Part shown: piece by piece, positions 55,589 to 63,545 of the stretch
How the letters are laid out: each line of letters begins with the position of its first letter
Numbering within the stretch: position 1 is the first letter of the stretch
DNA from: Microbacterium lacus
GTDB taxonomy: Bacteria > Actinomycetota > Actinomycetes > Actinomycetales > Microbacteriaceae
DNA: 64,000 nucleotides
Reading direction: 5' to 3'
Assembly: GCF_039531105.1 (NCBI RefSeq)
Contig: NZ_BAAAPK010000001.1
Location: forward strand, 2,046,001-2,110,000
Position numbers and translations under genes: made by a program
The notes under the pieces: model-generated
What the model saw: the letters and a program-made list of their open reading frames with translations, nothing else
Database searches by the model: none
What the model was told of the DNA's origin: nothing

Positions 55589-56671
55589 TCACGCGCCCCG
55601 TCGCGGATCGGACGAGGCGGGCTGGTCCACGGTAGGGGGCGTGCCCTTCTCGTCGGCGACCACCTGGGCGGCGGCATCCGCGCTGCCCGCCTTCTTCTCT
55701 CGCGAAGAGGCGATCAGGCTCGCGACGGTCGCCACCGCCATCGACAGGATGATCACGGCGAGCGACATCCAGGTCGAGATCTCCGGCGCCCACTCGATGT
55801 GCTCCCCGCCGTTGATGAAGGGCAGCTCGTTCACGTGCATCGCGTGGAAGACGAGCTTGAGACCGATGAAGGCGAGGATGAACGCGATGCCGTAGTGGAG
55901 GTACCGCAGGCGGTCGAGCAGGTCGCCGAGGAGGAAGTAGAGCTGGCGAAGTCCCATGAGGGCGAAGATGTTCGCCGTGAAGACGATGAAGGGGCTCGTG
56001 GTGATGCCGAAGATCGCCGGGATCGAGTCGATCGCGAACAGCAGGTCGGTCACACCGATCGCGGCGAAGACGATGATCATCGGCGTGAACATCTTCTTGC
56101 CGTTCACCACGGTGCGGATCTTCGCCCCGTCGTAGTGGTCGCTGATGTCGATCGTGCGGCGAAGGAGCCGGACGATGAAGTTCTCCTTCTGCACGTCGTC
56201 ATCGTGATCGCCGCCGGGGAACGCCTGTCGGTACGCGGTCCACACCAGGAACGCGCCGAAGATGTAGAAGATCCAGCTGAACTGCTCGATCGCCGCCGCG
56301 CCGATCAGGATGAAGATGCCGCGCAGCACGAGCGCGATGATGATGCCCACCATCAGCACTTCCTGCTGATAGCGCCGCGGCACCGCGAACTGGCTCATGA
56401 TCAGGACGAAGACGAACAGGTTGTCGATCGACAGGCTGTACTCCGTCAGCCACCCGGCCACGAACTGACCGGCGTACTCGCCCCCGGCGAAGATCCACAT
56501 CAGGCCCGCGAAGAGCAGCGCCAGCGTGACGTAGAACACGACCCACAGGGTCGATTCGCGCGTGGACGGGATGTGCGGGCGCTTCAGGATCAGCAGCAGG
56601 TCGGCCGCCAGGATGAGGGTCAGCACGACCAGCGAGCCGATTTCGAACCAAAGAGGCAGCTGCAGGTCCAT
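55589..56671 (-). CDS. TerC-family membrane protein, likely Mn2+ exporter
   Basis: 360 residues with about nine helices; conserved acidic membrane residues occur in YSLSIDNLFVFVLIM and LLFAIDSIPAIFGITT, with GLRQLYFLLGDLLDRLRYLHYG after them. A hydrophilic C-terminal tail (about 320-360) is Ala/Asp rich. TerC relatives export manganese and help load it on exported proteins, and the riboswitch leader supports that role. Weak AAAGG before the ATG. Confidence 0.85.
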   Translation of the reverse strand: MDLQLPLWFEIGSLVVLTLILAADLLLILKRPHIPSTRESTLWVVFYVTLALLFAGLMWIFAGGEYAGQFVAGWLTEYSLSIDNLFVFVLIMSQFAVPRRYQQEVLMVGIIIALVLRGIFILIGAAAIEQFSWIFYIFGAFLVWTAYRQAFPGGDHDDDVQKENFIVRLLRRTIDISDHYDGAKIRTVVNGKKMFTPMIIVFAAIGVTDLLFAIDSIPAIFGITTSPFIVFTANIFALMGLRQLYFLLGDLLDRLRYLHYGIAFILAFIGLKLVFHAMHVNELPFINGGEHIEWAPEISTWMSLAVIILSMAVATVASLIASSREKKAGSADAAAQVVADEKGTPPTVDQPASSDPRRGA

Positions 56672-56724
56672 GGAGGCCTTTCGGAGGTGGGGTCGACGGA
56701 TCGTCGAAAGTCTCTCCCCCGCGC

Positions 56725-56816
56725 GTGGGGGTGTCCCCCGCGGCGGCGCGGGCCCGGGGAGCCGACGACGGCTCCCGTGATGACGGGCACGCGATGACGG
56801 GATACTCCCCCTCGCG
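56725..56816 (-). ncRNA. yybP-ykoY (manganese) riboswitch candidate
   Basis: The leader carries the family landmarks: loop GGGGAGTA (56810-56803), then GCCCG-TCATCAC-GGGAGCC, a loop GTCGTC, GGCTCCC and CGGGC, i.e. nested stems GCCCG/CGGGC (56788-56784 with 56756-56752) and GGGAGCC/GGCTCCC. This is the same order as in the studied yybP-ykoY aptamer. It precedes terC, a typical target. A GC-rich stem (GGGGG-ACA-CCCCC) follows and may be the expression platform. Boundaries are approximate. Confidence 0.72.
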
Positions 56817-56822
56817 CTCCCC

Positions 56823-56828
56823 AGGATA
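56823..56828 (-). promoter_or_regulatory. candidate -10 of terC
   Basis: TATCCT, placed to start the mRNA just 5' of the riboswitch core. Confidence 0.5.
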
Positions 56829-56922
56829 GCGCGTGAGACGATCCGCACCGCGTCGACACTTATCCGGTGAGAGACAATGAAGCTCCGCTCGCCGACACCG
56901 TCGGCGACGGGAAGGGATGCCG

Positions 56923-57483
56923 ATGACCGAGCAGCGCTCGACGGATGACGCGACGCTCGTGGCCCGCGCCGCCGCGGGAAGCGAGCTCGCGTTCCGCGCG
57001 CTGTACCGGGCTTATGTCCGGCCGGTGTACTGGCTCGCGCACGAACTGGTCGGCAACCCCGCCGACGCGGAGGACGTGACGCAGGAGACGTTCCTGGTCG
57101 CATGGCGCAAGCTCGGCGGCCTGCAACTCGCGGGAGATTCGCTGCTGCCGTGGCTCGTGACGGTGTGCCGTTTCCAGGCGGCGAACCGGATCCGGCGTCA
57201 GCAGCGAGACCGAGCCCACACCGCCGGAGCGCCCGATGACGGCATCCGCTCGACCGTGGACGTCGAACAGCAGATCATCGACGCCGAGTTCGCGCAGCGC
57301 ATCCTTCGCGAGGTGCAGGGCCTGTCGAGCCTGGATCGCGAGATCTTCCGCCTGTGCGCCACCGAGGGGTACGCCTACTCCGCCGCCGCCGAACAGCTCG
57401 GCGTGGCGCACGGTGTCGTCCGCAACCGTCTCTCCCGCATCCGCACGCGCCTGCGGACCGTCGCCGAGGAGAGCAGCACATGA
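56923..57483 (+). CDS. ECF-type sigma-70 family sigma factor
   Basis: Alternative sigma factor of 186 residues. Region 2: FRALYRAYVRPVYWLAHELVGNPADAEDVTQETFLVAWRKL; region 4: LSSLDREIFRLCATEGYAYSAAAEQLGVAHGVVRNRLSRIRTRLR. ATG at 56923 sits 6 nt after GAAGGG. It overlaps the next gene by 4 bp. Its likely partner is the DUF4349 protein, which may act as anti-sigma factor or target. Confidence 0.9.
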   Translation: MTEQRSTDDATLVARAAAGSELAFRALYRAYVRPVYWLAHELVGNPADAEDVTQETFLVAWRKLGGLQLAGDSLLPWLVTVCRFQAANRIRRQQRDRAHTAGAPDDGIRSTVDVEQQIIDAEFAQRILREVQGLSSLDREIFRLCATEGYAYSAAAEQLGVAHGVVRNRLSRIRTRLRTVAEESST

Positions 57484-58580
57484 CCATCGACCCGCACATG
57501 CCCGATCGACCCGCCGAAACACGATCGCTGCCCCCGATCGACGATGAGCGCGTGGACCGCATGGAGGATGCCGTCTTCGCCGGAATCGCCGCGGACCGCC
57601 GCACCCACCGCACGCGACGCGCCCGCGGTTGGGCCGTCGGCGGCGCTGCCGCCGCCGTGATCGCGGTCGCCGCCGTGATCGCGCCGAGCGTGGGCGGGGT
57701 GCTCGCCCCGGCCGGTGTCACCACGTCCTCCGATGCCGCCGTCGCCCCCGCCACACCGTTCTCGGACGCGGGTGGAGCCGCCGAGGACACCGCGATCTCC
57801 AAGGAGAGTCTGAGCTCGGGCGCCGATTCGACGGTCGACTCGACCGCAGCGCGCGACATCATCACGACGGCTTCGGCCACCGTGGTCGTCGACGACATCG
57901 CCGACGCGGTGGACGCCCTGACGGATGCCGCGACGTCGCGCGACGGCTACGTCGAGTCGATGAGTGTGGGGCAATCCGGCGTCGTGATGCCGATCGACCC
58001 GATGATGGGCGGGACCACGGACACGTCGATGCCGTATCCCACACCGGCGGCCGACGCGGCATGGGTCACCCTGCGGGTGCCCGCGGATGCGCTCGACTCG
58101 CTCGTGGACCAGCTCGCCGGCCTCGGCGACGTCACCGCCTCCTCCGTGAACCGGCAGGACGTCACCGAGGTGACGGTCGATCTTCAGGCGCGCGTGGATG
58201 CCGCGCAGGCGTCCGTGGATCGCATGACCGAGCTGCTCGCCGGTGCCACCAATCTCACCGACCTCATCGCGGCGGAGTCCGCTCTGGCCGAACGCCAGGC
58301 CACTCTGGAGTCGTATCAGCAGCAGCTGAAGTACTACGACGAGCAGGTCGCGATGTCGACCCTGACCGTCACGCTCACCGAGCCGGCGCAGAGCGTCGCA
58401 GCCGACCCCGCCGGGTTCGGCGACGGCCTCGCGGCGGGCTGGAACGGCCTCGTCGCCACACTGAACGGCATCGTGATCGCGCTCGGGTTCCTGCTCCCCT
58501 GGCTCGCAGTGGCAGGGGTCGTCGCCCTGATCGTCTGGGGGGTCGTCACACTCGTCCGCCGTCGCCGCCGGAAGGCCTGA
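57480..58580 (+). CDS. DUF4349 membrane protein, putative anti-sigma partner
   Basis: 366 residues: a cytoplasmic N-terminal segment of about 50 residues, a membrane helix (about 50-75), an extracytoplasmic Ala/Ser/Asp-rich stretch, the DUF4349 domain (about 120-315; VTLRVPADALDSLVDQLAGLGDVTASSVNRQDVTE, coiled DLQARVDAAQASVDRMTELL), and a second helix near 340. In other actinobacteria the domain follows an ECF gene, but an anti-sigma activity is inference. ATG overlaps the sigma stop as ATGA. Confidence 0.8.
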   Translation: MTIDPHMPDRPAETRSLPPIDDERVDRMEDAVFAGIAADRRTHRTRRARGWAVGGAAAAVIAVAAVIAPSVGGVLAPAGVTTSSDAAVAPATPFSDAGGAAEDTAISKESLSSGADSTVDSTAARDIITTASATVVVDDIADAVDALTDAATSRDGYVESMSVGQSGVVMPIDPMMGGTTDTSMPYPTPAADAAWVTLRVPADALDSLVDQLAGLGDVTASSVNRQDVTEVTVDLQARVDAAQASVDRMTELLAGATNLTDLIAAESALAERQATLESYQQQLKYYDEQVAMSTLTVTLTEPAQSVAADPAGFGDGLAAGWNGLVATLNGIVIALGFLLPWLAVAGVVALIVWGVVTLVRRRRRKA

Positions 58581-58584
58581 GTCC

Positions 58585-58590
58585 TACACT
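58585..58590 (+). promoter_or_regulatory. leaderless -10 hexamer of the PfkB gene
   Basis: TACACT, GGCCCC, ATG: 6-nt spacing. Confidence 0.6.
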
Positions 58591-58596
58591 GGCCCC

Positions 58597-59583
58597 ATGG
58601 CAGCACCGGCGAGCGGGGTGCGGCATCCGCTCCACCACGATCCGATCCTGACCGTGACGCCCAACCCGGCGCTGGATGTCAGCACGTCGGTCGCGCAGGT
58701 CGTGCCGGAGCACAAGATGCGCTGCGGACCGACGGAGCTGGATCCCGGCGGCGGCGGGGTCAACGTCTCGCGCGTCGTCCGGAATCTGGGCGGCCGATCA
58801 ACCGCCGTGTACGTGGTCGGGGGCCCCACCGGCCAGGCCTATCGAGAACTTCTGGAGCGCGCGGGGATCGTCGGCCGCGCCGTGCGGATCCGGGCGAGCA
58901 CCCGCGAGAGCTTCACGGTGGACGAGACCTCGACCGGTGCGCAGTTCCGCTTCGTGCTGCAGGGGCCGACGTTGCGCGAACCGGAGTGGCGGGCGCTCCT
59001 GTCCGCCGTCGGCGACGACATGCCCTCCGGCGGGTACGTCGTCGCGAGTGGCAGTCTTCCGCCCGGTGCGCCCGAGGACCTCTACGCGCGGATCGCCCGG
59101 ATCGCGCGCGAGCGGGGCACCCGCTGCGTCGTGGACACGTCCGGCCCGGCGCTGCGAGCGGCCCTCGACGAGGGCGTCTTCCTGGTCAAGCCCAGCAGGC
59201 GCGAGCTCGGCGAGTTGCTCGGTGTCCATATCGACGACGACCCCGCGATGCGGGATGCCGCGCGCGAACTCGTGCGATCGGGCCGGTGCGAGATCGTGGC
59301 GCTCACCCTCGGCGAACGTGGGGCGGCGCTGGTCACGCGCGACCGCACGCTCGCACTGGACTCGCCGCGGGTGGCGGTGCGCAGCACGGTCGGTGCCGGC
59401 GATGCCTTCCTCGGCGCACTCGTGCTGCGACTCGCGCAGGGCCGAGGACCGGCCGCCGCCTTCCGCACCGCGGTCTGTGCGGGCAGCGCGACGGCGATGC
59501 TGCCCGCGACGGACCTGTGCCGGGCCGAGGACGTCGACCGGCTCTACGCGGCGATGGTCCTCCCGCCCGAGCCGGTCCTCTGA
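58597..59583 (+). CDS. PfkB-family sugar-phosphate kinase (1-phosphofructokinase-like)
   Basis: Ribokinase fold, 328 residues: LTVTPNPALDVSTSVAQVV (typical of FruK/LacC/PfkB), GGGGVNVSRVVRNLGG, the anion hole/catalytic base STVGAGDAFLGALVL (GAGD, Asp), and TRESFTVDETSTGAQFRF. The sequence resembles 1-phosphofructokinase and tagatose-6-phosphate kinases; substrate not settled, and no PTS gene is adjacent. It converges with the MMPL gene (1 bp). Confidence 0.85.
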   Translation: MAAPASGVRHPLHHDPILTVTPNPALDVSTSVAQVVPEHKMRCGPTELDPGGGGVNVSRVVRNLGGRSTAVYVVGGPTGQAYRELLERAGIVGRAVRIRASTRESFTVDETSTGAQFRFVLQGPTLREPEWRALLSAVGDDMPSGGYVVASGSLPPGAPEDLYARIARIARERGTRCVVDTSGPALRAALDEGVFLVKPSRRELGELLGVHIDDDPAMRDAARELVRSGRCEIVALTLGERGAALVTRDRTLALDSPRVAVRSTVGAGDAFLGALVLRLAQGRGPAAAFRTAVCAGSATAMLPATDLCRAEDVDRLYAAMVLPPEPVL

Positions 59584-59584
59584 C

Positions 59585-61726
59585 TCAGACCTTGGCCGTC
59601 GCTTCCGCACCTTCGCGGGCGAGCGCCTCTTCATTGCTGACCGGAGCGAGGGCATCGGCTCCCTGCGCTGCGGCGTCGGCGTCACGCAGGACCGGCTTGC
59701 GGGGCCACCAGAACGCGTCCTTCGTGATGAACGCCAGCGCCGGAACGATCACCGTGCGCACGAGCAGGGTGTCGATGAGCACGCCGATGCACACGATGAT
59801 GCCGATCTGCGTGAGTGTGATCAGCGGCAGCACGCCCAGCACCGCGAAGACCGCCGCCAACAGGATGCCCGCGCTCGTGATCACCGCGCCGGTGGCGGCG
59901 AGGGCGCGGATCATCCCCTGGGTGATCCCGAGCCTGTCGCTCTCCTCCTTCGCCCGCGTCACGAGGAAGATGCTGTAGTCCACGCCCAGCGCGACGAGGA
60001 ACAGGAAGCTGAACAGCAGCACGTTCGTGTCGATCGCGGGGAACCCGAACAGCGGGGTCTGGAAGAGCCACCACGCGGCCCCCACAGCGGAGAAGAAGCT
60101 CGCAACCACGGCGATCAGGAGCAGCAGCGGAGCGACGAGCGCCCGCAGCAGGACGACGAGCACCACGAAGACGAGCACGAGGATCAACGGGATGATCAGG
60201 GCCTGATCGCGGGCCTGTGCGTTCGTGACGTCGAGGGCCTGGGAGTCCAGCCCGCCCACGAGTCCTTCACCGTTGCCGATGTCGTCCAGCTCCGCGCGCA
60301 TCCGCTCGATCGTCGCGAACGCCTCGGGAGTCTCTGCGGCGGCGCTCAGCGTGACGTCGATGCGCGCCCAGTCTTCCGTCGTCTCCCCGATGACGGCGGC
60401 ATCCACGCCCTCCGTGTCGGCGAGCACCGCGGCGGCCTCGTCGGCGTCCTCGACCGGCACGACCACCGCCGCAGGCGAGGTGGCGCCGGCGGAGAACGCC
60501 TCGGCCAGCACTTCTTGACCCTGCACGGCTTCGGGCTTCTGCAGGAAGCGATCGTTCTGCGACAGGCCGGTCTGCACGAAGAACAGGCCGCTCGCGAGGA
60601 TACCGAGCACGATGAAGCCGCTCGTGGCGACGATCACCGGACGCTGGGAGACCGCGCGACCGAGCTTGCCCCAGACGCTCCGCGAGATCGCGTCGGGCGA
60701 TCCGAAGCGCGGAACGTAAGGCCAGAAGAGGCCGCGACCGAACAGCAGGAGCGCCGCAGGAAGGACGAAGAGCGCGAAGATCATCGCGACGATGATGCCG
60801 ACCGCGCAGGCCAGGCCCAGCGCCCGGTTGCCGGCGAGTTCCGCGAACAGCAGAGTGGCCAGGGCCAGGGCGACCGTGGAGCCGCTCGCGATGATCGCGG
60901 GGCCGGCACCGCGCAGGGCCCGGCGCATCGCTTCCCGGCGGTCCTCGTGCAGCCGCAGCTCGTCGCGGTAGCGCGCGATGAGCAGCAGGGCGTAGTTCGT
61001 CCCCGCGCCGAAGACGAGGACCGAGAGGATGCCGGTGACGGACGCGTCCAGGGTGACACCGACCGCCGAGGCGACCAGGCGCGCGACGATACCCGCGAGG
61101 GCGTCAGCGACACCGATCACCACGAGGGGCACGAGCCACAGCCACGGGCTGCGGTAGGTGACCAGAAGGAGGATCGCCACGACGATGACCGTCGTCAGCA
61201 GAAGCGTGAAGTCGGCACCGGCGAAGACGGCGGCGATGTCCACATCGAATCCCTCGGCGCCGGTCAGATAGACGCGGACGCCCTCCAGATCTGCGGATGC
61301 CGCGTCCCGCAGCTCCTGGGCGCGCTCGGTCTGAGCCGCCACGTCCGGTTCGGGGTCCAACGGCACGACGAGGAACGCGACGGTGCCGTCCTCGGACACC
61401 TGCGCCGGCGGGACGAACCCGTCGCTGGAGAGGTCCGCGAGTTCTCCTAACGCCTTCGCGTCGATCGCGGCGAGGGTCTCCGCGCTGAGTTCTCCGTCGT
61501 CGGCGGCGAACACGAGGAGCGCCGAGGTGCCGTCGGCACTGTCGAATTCGTCGAGCACCTTGTCGGCCTGGACGGACTCCGCAGAGTCGGGCAGCCCCAC
61601 AGTGGGCGCGGCGTCCGACTCCTCTCCCCCGGCGAGAGCGAACAGCGCCCCGGCGGCCAGTGCGGCGAGCACCAGGACGATCCACGACGTCTTCGCCGAG
61701 GTGATGAATCGGAGCAGGCCGGACAT
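59585..61726 (-). CDS. MMPL-family RND transporter
   Basis: 713 residues with two repeats, each one membrane helix, an extracytoplasmic domain and five helices (clusters at about 175-310 and 500-670). The segments ASVTGILSVLVFGAGTNYALLLIARYRDEL and NVLLFSFLFLVALGVDYSIFLVTRAKEE hold the proton-relay acidic pair. MMPL pumps export lipids or drugs. TGAGG precedes the ATG. Divergent from a MarR gene, probably its regulator. Confidence 0.9.
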   Translation of the reverse strand: MSGLLRFITSAKTSWIVLVLAALAAGALFALAGGEESDAAPTVGLPDSAESVQADKVLDEFDSADGTSALLVFAADDGELSAETLAAIDAKALGELADLSSDGFVPPAQVSEDGTVAFLVVPLDPEPDVAAQTERAQELRDAASADLEGVRVYLTGAEGFDVDIAAVFAGADFTLLLTTVIVVAILLLVTYRSPWLWLVPLVVIGVADALAGIVARLVASAVGVTLDASVTGILSVLVFGAGTNYALLLIARYRDELRLHEDRREAMRRALRGAGPAIIASGSTVALALATLLFAELAGNRALGLACAVGIIVAMIFALFVLPAALLLFGRGLFWPYVPRFGSPDAISRSVWGKLGRAVSQRPVIVATSGFIVLGILASGLFFVQTGLSQNDRFLQKPEAVQGQEVLAEAFSAGATSPAAVVVPVEDADEAAAVLADTEGVDAAVIGETTEDWARIDVTLSAAAETPEAFATIERMRAELDDIGNGEGLVGGLDSQALDVTNAQARDQALIIPLILVLVFVVLVVLLRALVAPLLLLIAVVASFFSAVGAAWWLFQTPLFGFPAIDTNVLLFSFLFLVALGVDYSIFLVTRAKEESDRLGITQGMIRALAATGAVITSAGILLAAVFAVLGVLPLITLTQIGIIVCIGVLIDTLLVRTVIVPALAFITKDAFWWPRKPVLRDADAAAQGADALAPVSNEEALAREGAEATAKV

Positions 61727-61767
61727 GCGCGCCTCATTCGGTTGCGACGAGAAGAATGTAGCTAGAT

Positions 61768-61793
61768 TCTCTAACTACCAGGTTATCTAGAGA
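61768..61793. promoter_or_regulatory. inverted repeat between MMPL and MarR genes
   Basis: Arms TCTCTA and TAGAGA lie symmetrically about 61780.5, with further matched bases inside; the element is AT-rich against its surroundings. It is the likely MarR operator controlling both divergent genes. Confidence 0.6.
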
Positions 61794-61815
61794 CAATAGC
61801 GATATCGTGGGGGCC

Positions 61816-62313
61816 ATGCAAACGGAGGAAGAGGAATTCCTCGGGACCGACGCGGGGATGGGCGAACCCCGGGTCCGCGATGCCACGCGCCTGCTCAGGG
61901 AGTTCCTGGACGTCAGCGACGCCTTCGAGCGCTCTCTCGGCCTCGAGCTCGAGGTCAATCAGACCGACCTGGAGGCGATGGAGCACCTCCTGATGAGCGG
62001 ACCGCTCGGCCCGAGCGAACTCGCCCGACGACTCGGCATCTCGACCGCGTCCGCCACGACCGCGATCGACCGCCTGGTCGCCGTCGGGCACGTCACCCGA
62101 GAACCCAATCCCCGTGATCGGCGAGGTGTCCTCGTCGTCCCCAACGAGGCATCGCGCGCACGGGCGATGGCGCGTCTCATGCCGATGATCATCGGCGTGG
62201 ACGCGCAGCTGGACCATTTCTCCGCCGGTGAGCAGGAGACGATCACGCGCTATCTGCGGCGGGTGGTCGACCTTTATCAGGAGCACGTCGGCGAGGACCC
62301 GCGCGCCCGCTGA
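61816..62313 (+). CDS. MarR-family transcriptional regulator
   Basis: 165 residues with a winged helix: MEHLLMSGPLGPSELARRLGISTASATTAIDRLVAVGHVTREPNPRDRRGVLVVP. Helical N- and C-terminal arms for dimerisation. ATG 61816; GTG 61807 is a possible earlier start. It probably represses its own gene and the MMPL exporter. TGATCA shares its stop with the DUF1992 gene. Confidence 0.9.
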   Translation: MQTEEEEFLGTDAGMGEPRVRDATRLLREFLDVSDAFERSLGLELEVNQTDLEAMEHLLMSGPLGPSELARRLGISTASATTAIDRLVAVGHVTREPNPRDRRGVLVVPNEASRARAMARLMPMIIGVDAQLDHFSAGEQETITRYLRRVVDLYQEHVGEDPRAR

Positions 62314-62880
62314 TCAGCGTCGCAACCAGCCGAACCGTCGGCGTCGCGGGCGAGGCTCGGCGGGAACGGACCGGCGTGCCGTCTCCTCGATACGGCGCGC
62401 GTGCCACGCGGCCACCCACTCCTCGATGTCCACCGTCGGAGTGACCACGGGCGGTCCGCCCAGCAGCTGCCGGCGCGCGTCGATCACGCGGCGGTTGAAA
62501 TCCTGGAGGTGCTCGCGGACGTCGGCCGCGGAGGACATCCCGTCCACCCGCTCCATGAGACCCGCATACTCGGTCCGCAACGTGAGTGCCGGCGGGCCGA
62601 GCCCGGTCAGACGCTCCCGTTCGATCTTGCGTCGGATCCACCAATCCGGATCCGTCGTCGACCCGAGTCCGGGAATCGGCTTGCCGGCACCCGGCAGGTC
62701 GTCGAAATCGCCGCGCCTGATCGCCTGCTGGATCGCCGTCTCGACGATCGCGGCGCGGTCCGCCTCGCTGCGGAACCGCGCCGCGGAGGCCTCGGCCTCG
62801 GCGGCCGCCTGTGCGGCGGCATCCGGATCTTCTCTGTGCAGGCGATACCGGGCCGCGGCCTCTCGCGGGTCTTCCGTCAT
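62314..62880 (-). CDS. DUF1992 (DnaJ-C28-like) protein
   Basis: 188 residues: MTEDPREAAARYRLHREDPDAA, AIQQAIRRGDFDDLPGAGKPIPGLGS, and WWIRRKIERERL. This is the DUF1992/DNAJC28 core. Function unknown. A C-terminal RRRRFGWLRR tail is basic. TATCCT ends 9 nt before the ATG, so the leader is very short. Confidence 0.85.
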   Translation of the reverse strand: MTEDPREAAARYRLHREDPDAAAQAAAEAEASAARFRSEADRAAIVETAIQQAIRRGDFDDLPGAGKPIPGLGSTTDPDWWIRRKIERERLTGLGPPALTLRTEYAGLMERVDGMSSAADVREHLQDFNRRVIDARRQLLGGPPVVTPTVDIEEWVAAWHARRIEETARRSVPAEPRPRRRRFGWLRR

Positions 62881-62903
62881 GGTCCGGACAGGATACGCCG
62901 CTG

Positions 62904-63458
62904 CTACTCGGGGGCGTCCACGCACCCCGCGGGTTCGGAGTTGCCGCTGATCGTGAACTCCTGGCACGTCAGGAACTGGTCCTGGTTCAGCCCGAGGAAG
63001 AACGCGACCACGGCTACGCCCAGTACGACGCCGACGATCAGCCACCGCTGGCGCCGCGTGGAGTTCTCGCCGAAGTCCGGCCACATGATGCGCGCCAGCA
63101 CCCAGACGGTGAACGGACTCGCCACCAGGACCACGAGGAGCCCGAAGACCGTGGCGAGGAAGGCGAAGATATCGGTGGTGTCGATGGCGATGAACGACAG
63201 GATGAGCCAGACCGACGGAAGCAGCAGGACGAAAGCACGCCAGAGTCGGCTGCCGGTGGGCCGACGCTCCACGAGGACGAAGACGAACGCCGCTGTGGAT
63301 GCCGCCCACAGGGTGAGCAGCGTGTCGAAGAACAGAGTGCCCCACGCGCCGAGCTGGAAGGCCGGCCACCAGACCACGACGGCCATGCCGACCGAGATCA
63401 CCGCGAGGGGGATGTCGCGGCGACGGTCGGACGTGATCTCCGGACTCGTATCGCTCAT
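62904..63458 (-). CDS. four-helix membrane protein, unknown function
   Basis: 184 residues with hydrophobic segments at about 20-40, 45-65, 75-95, 100-125 and 145-165, then a short extracytoplasmic end with two Cys (FLTCQEFTIS and CVDAPE), which may form a disulfide. No recognised family. It shares its upstream region with the monooxygenase gene at 63546 (divergent). Confidence 0.6.
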   Translation of the reverse strand: MSDTSPEITSDRRRDIPLAVISVGMAVVVWWPAFQLGAWGTLFFDTLLTLWAASTAAFVFVLVERRPTGSRLWRAFVLLLPSVWLILSFIAIDTTDIFAFLATVFGLLVVLVASPFTVWVLARIMWPDFGENSTRRQRWLIVGVVLGVAVVAFFLGLNQDQFLTCQEFTISGNSEPAGCVDAPE

Positions 63459-63498
63459 GCCGTGAAAATAGCGCACGACGACGACGACGCGGCACTTG

Positions 63499-63518
63499 CT
63501 GTATTCAGCGGAATACAG
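63499..63518. promoter_or_regulatory. 20-bp operator-like palindrome
   Basis: CTGTATTC-AGCG-GAATACAG: perfect 8-bp arms between the membrane-protein and monooxygenase genes. It is the kind of site bound by a TetR or MarR dimer. Confidence 0.65.
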
Positions 63519-63545
63519 ATTGCGACCGATATCGTTGCACCCGAT

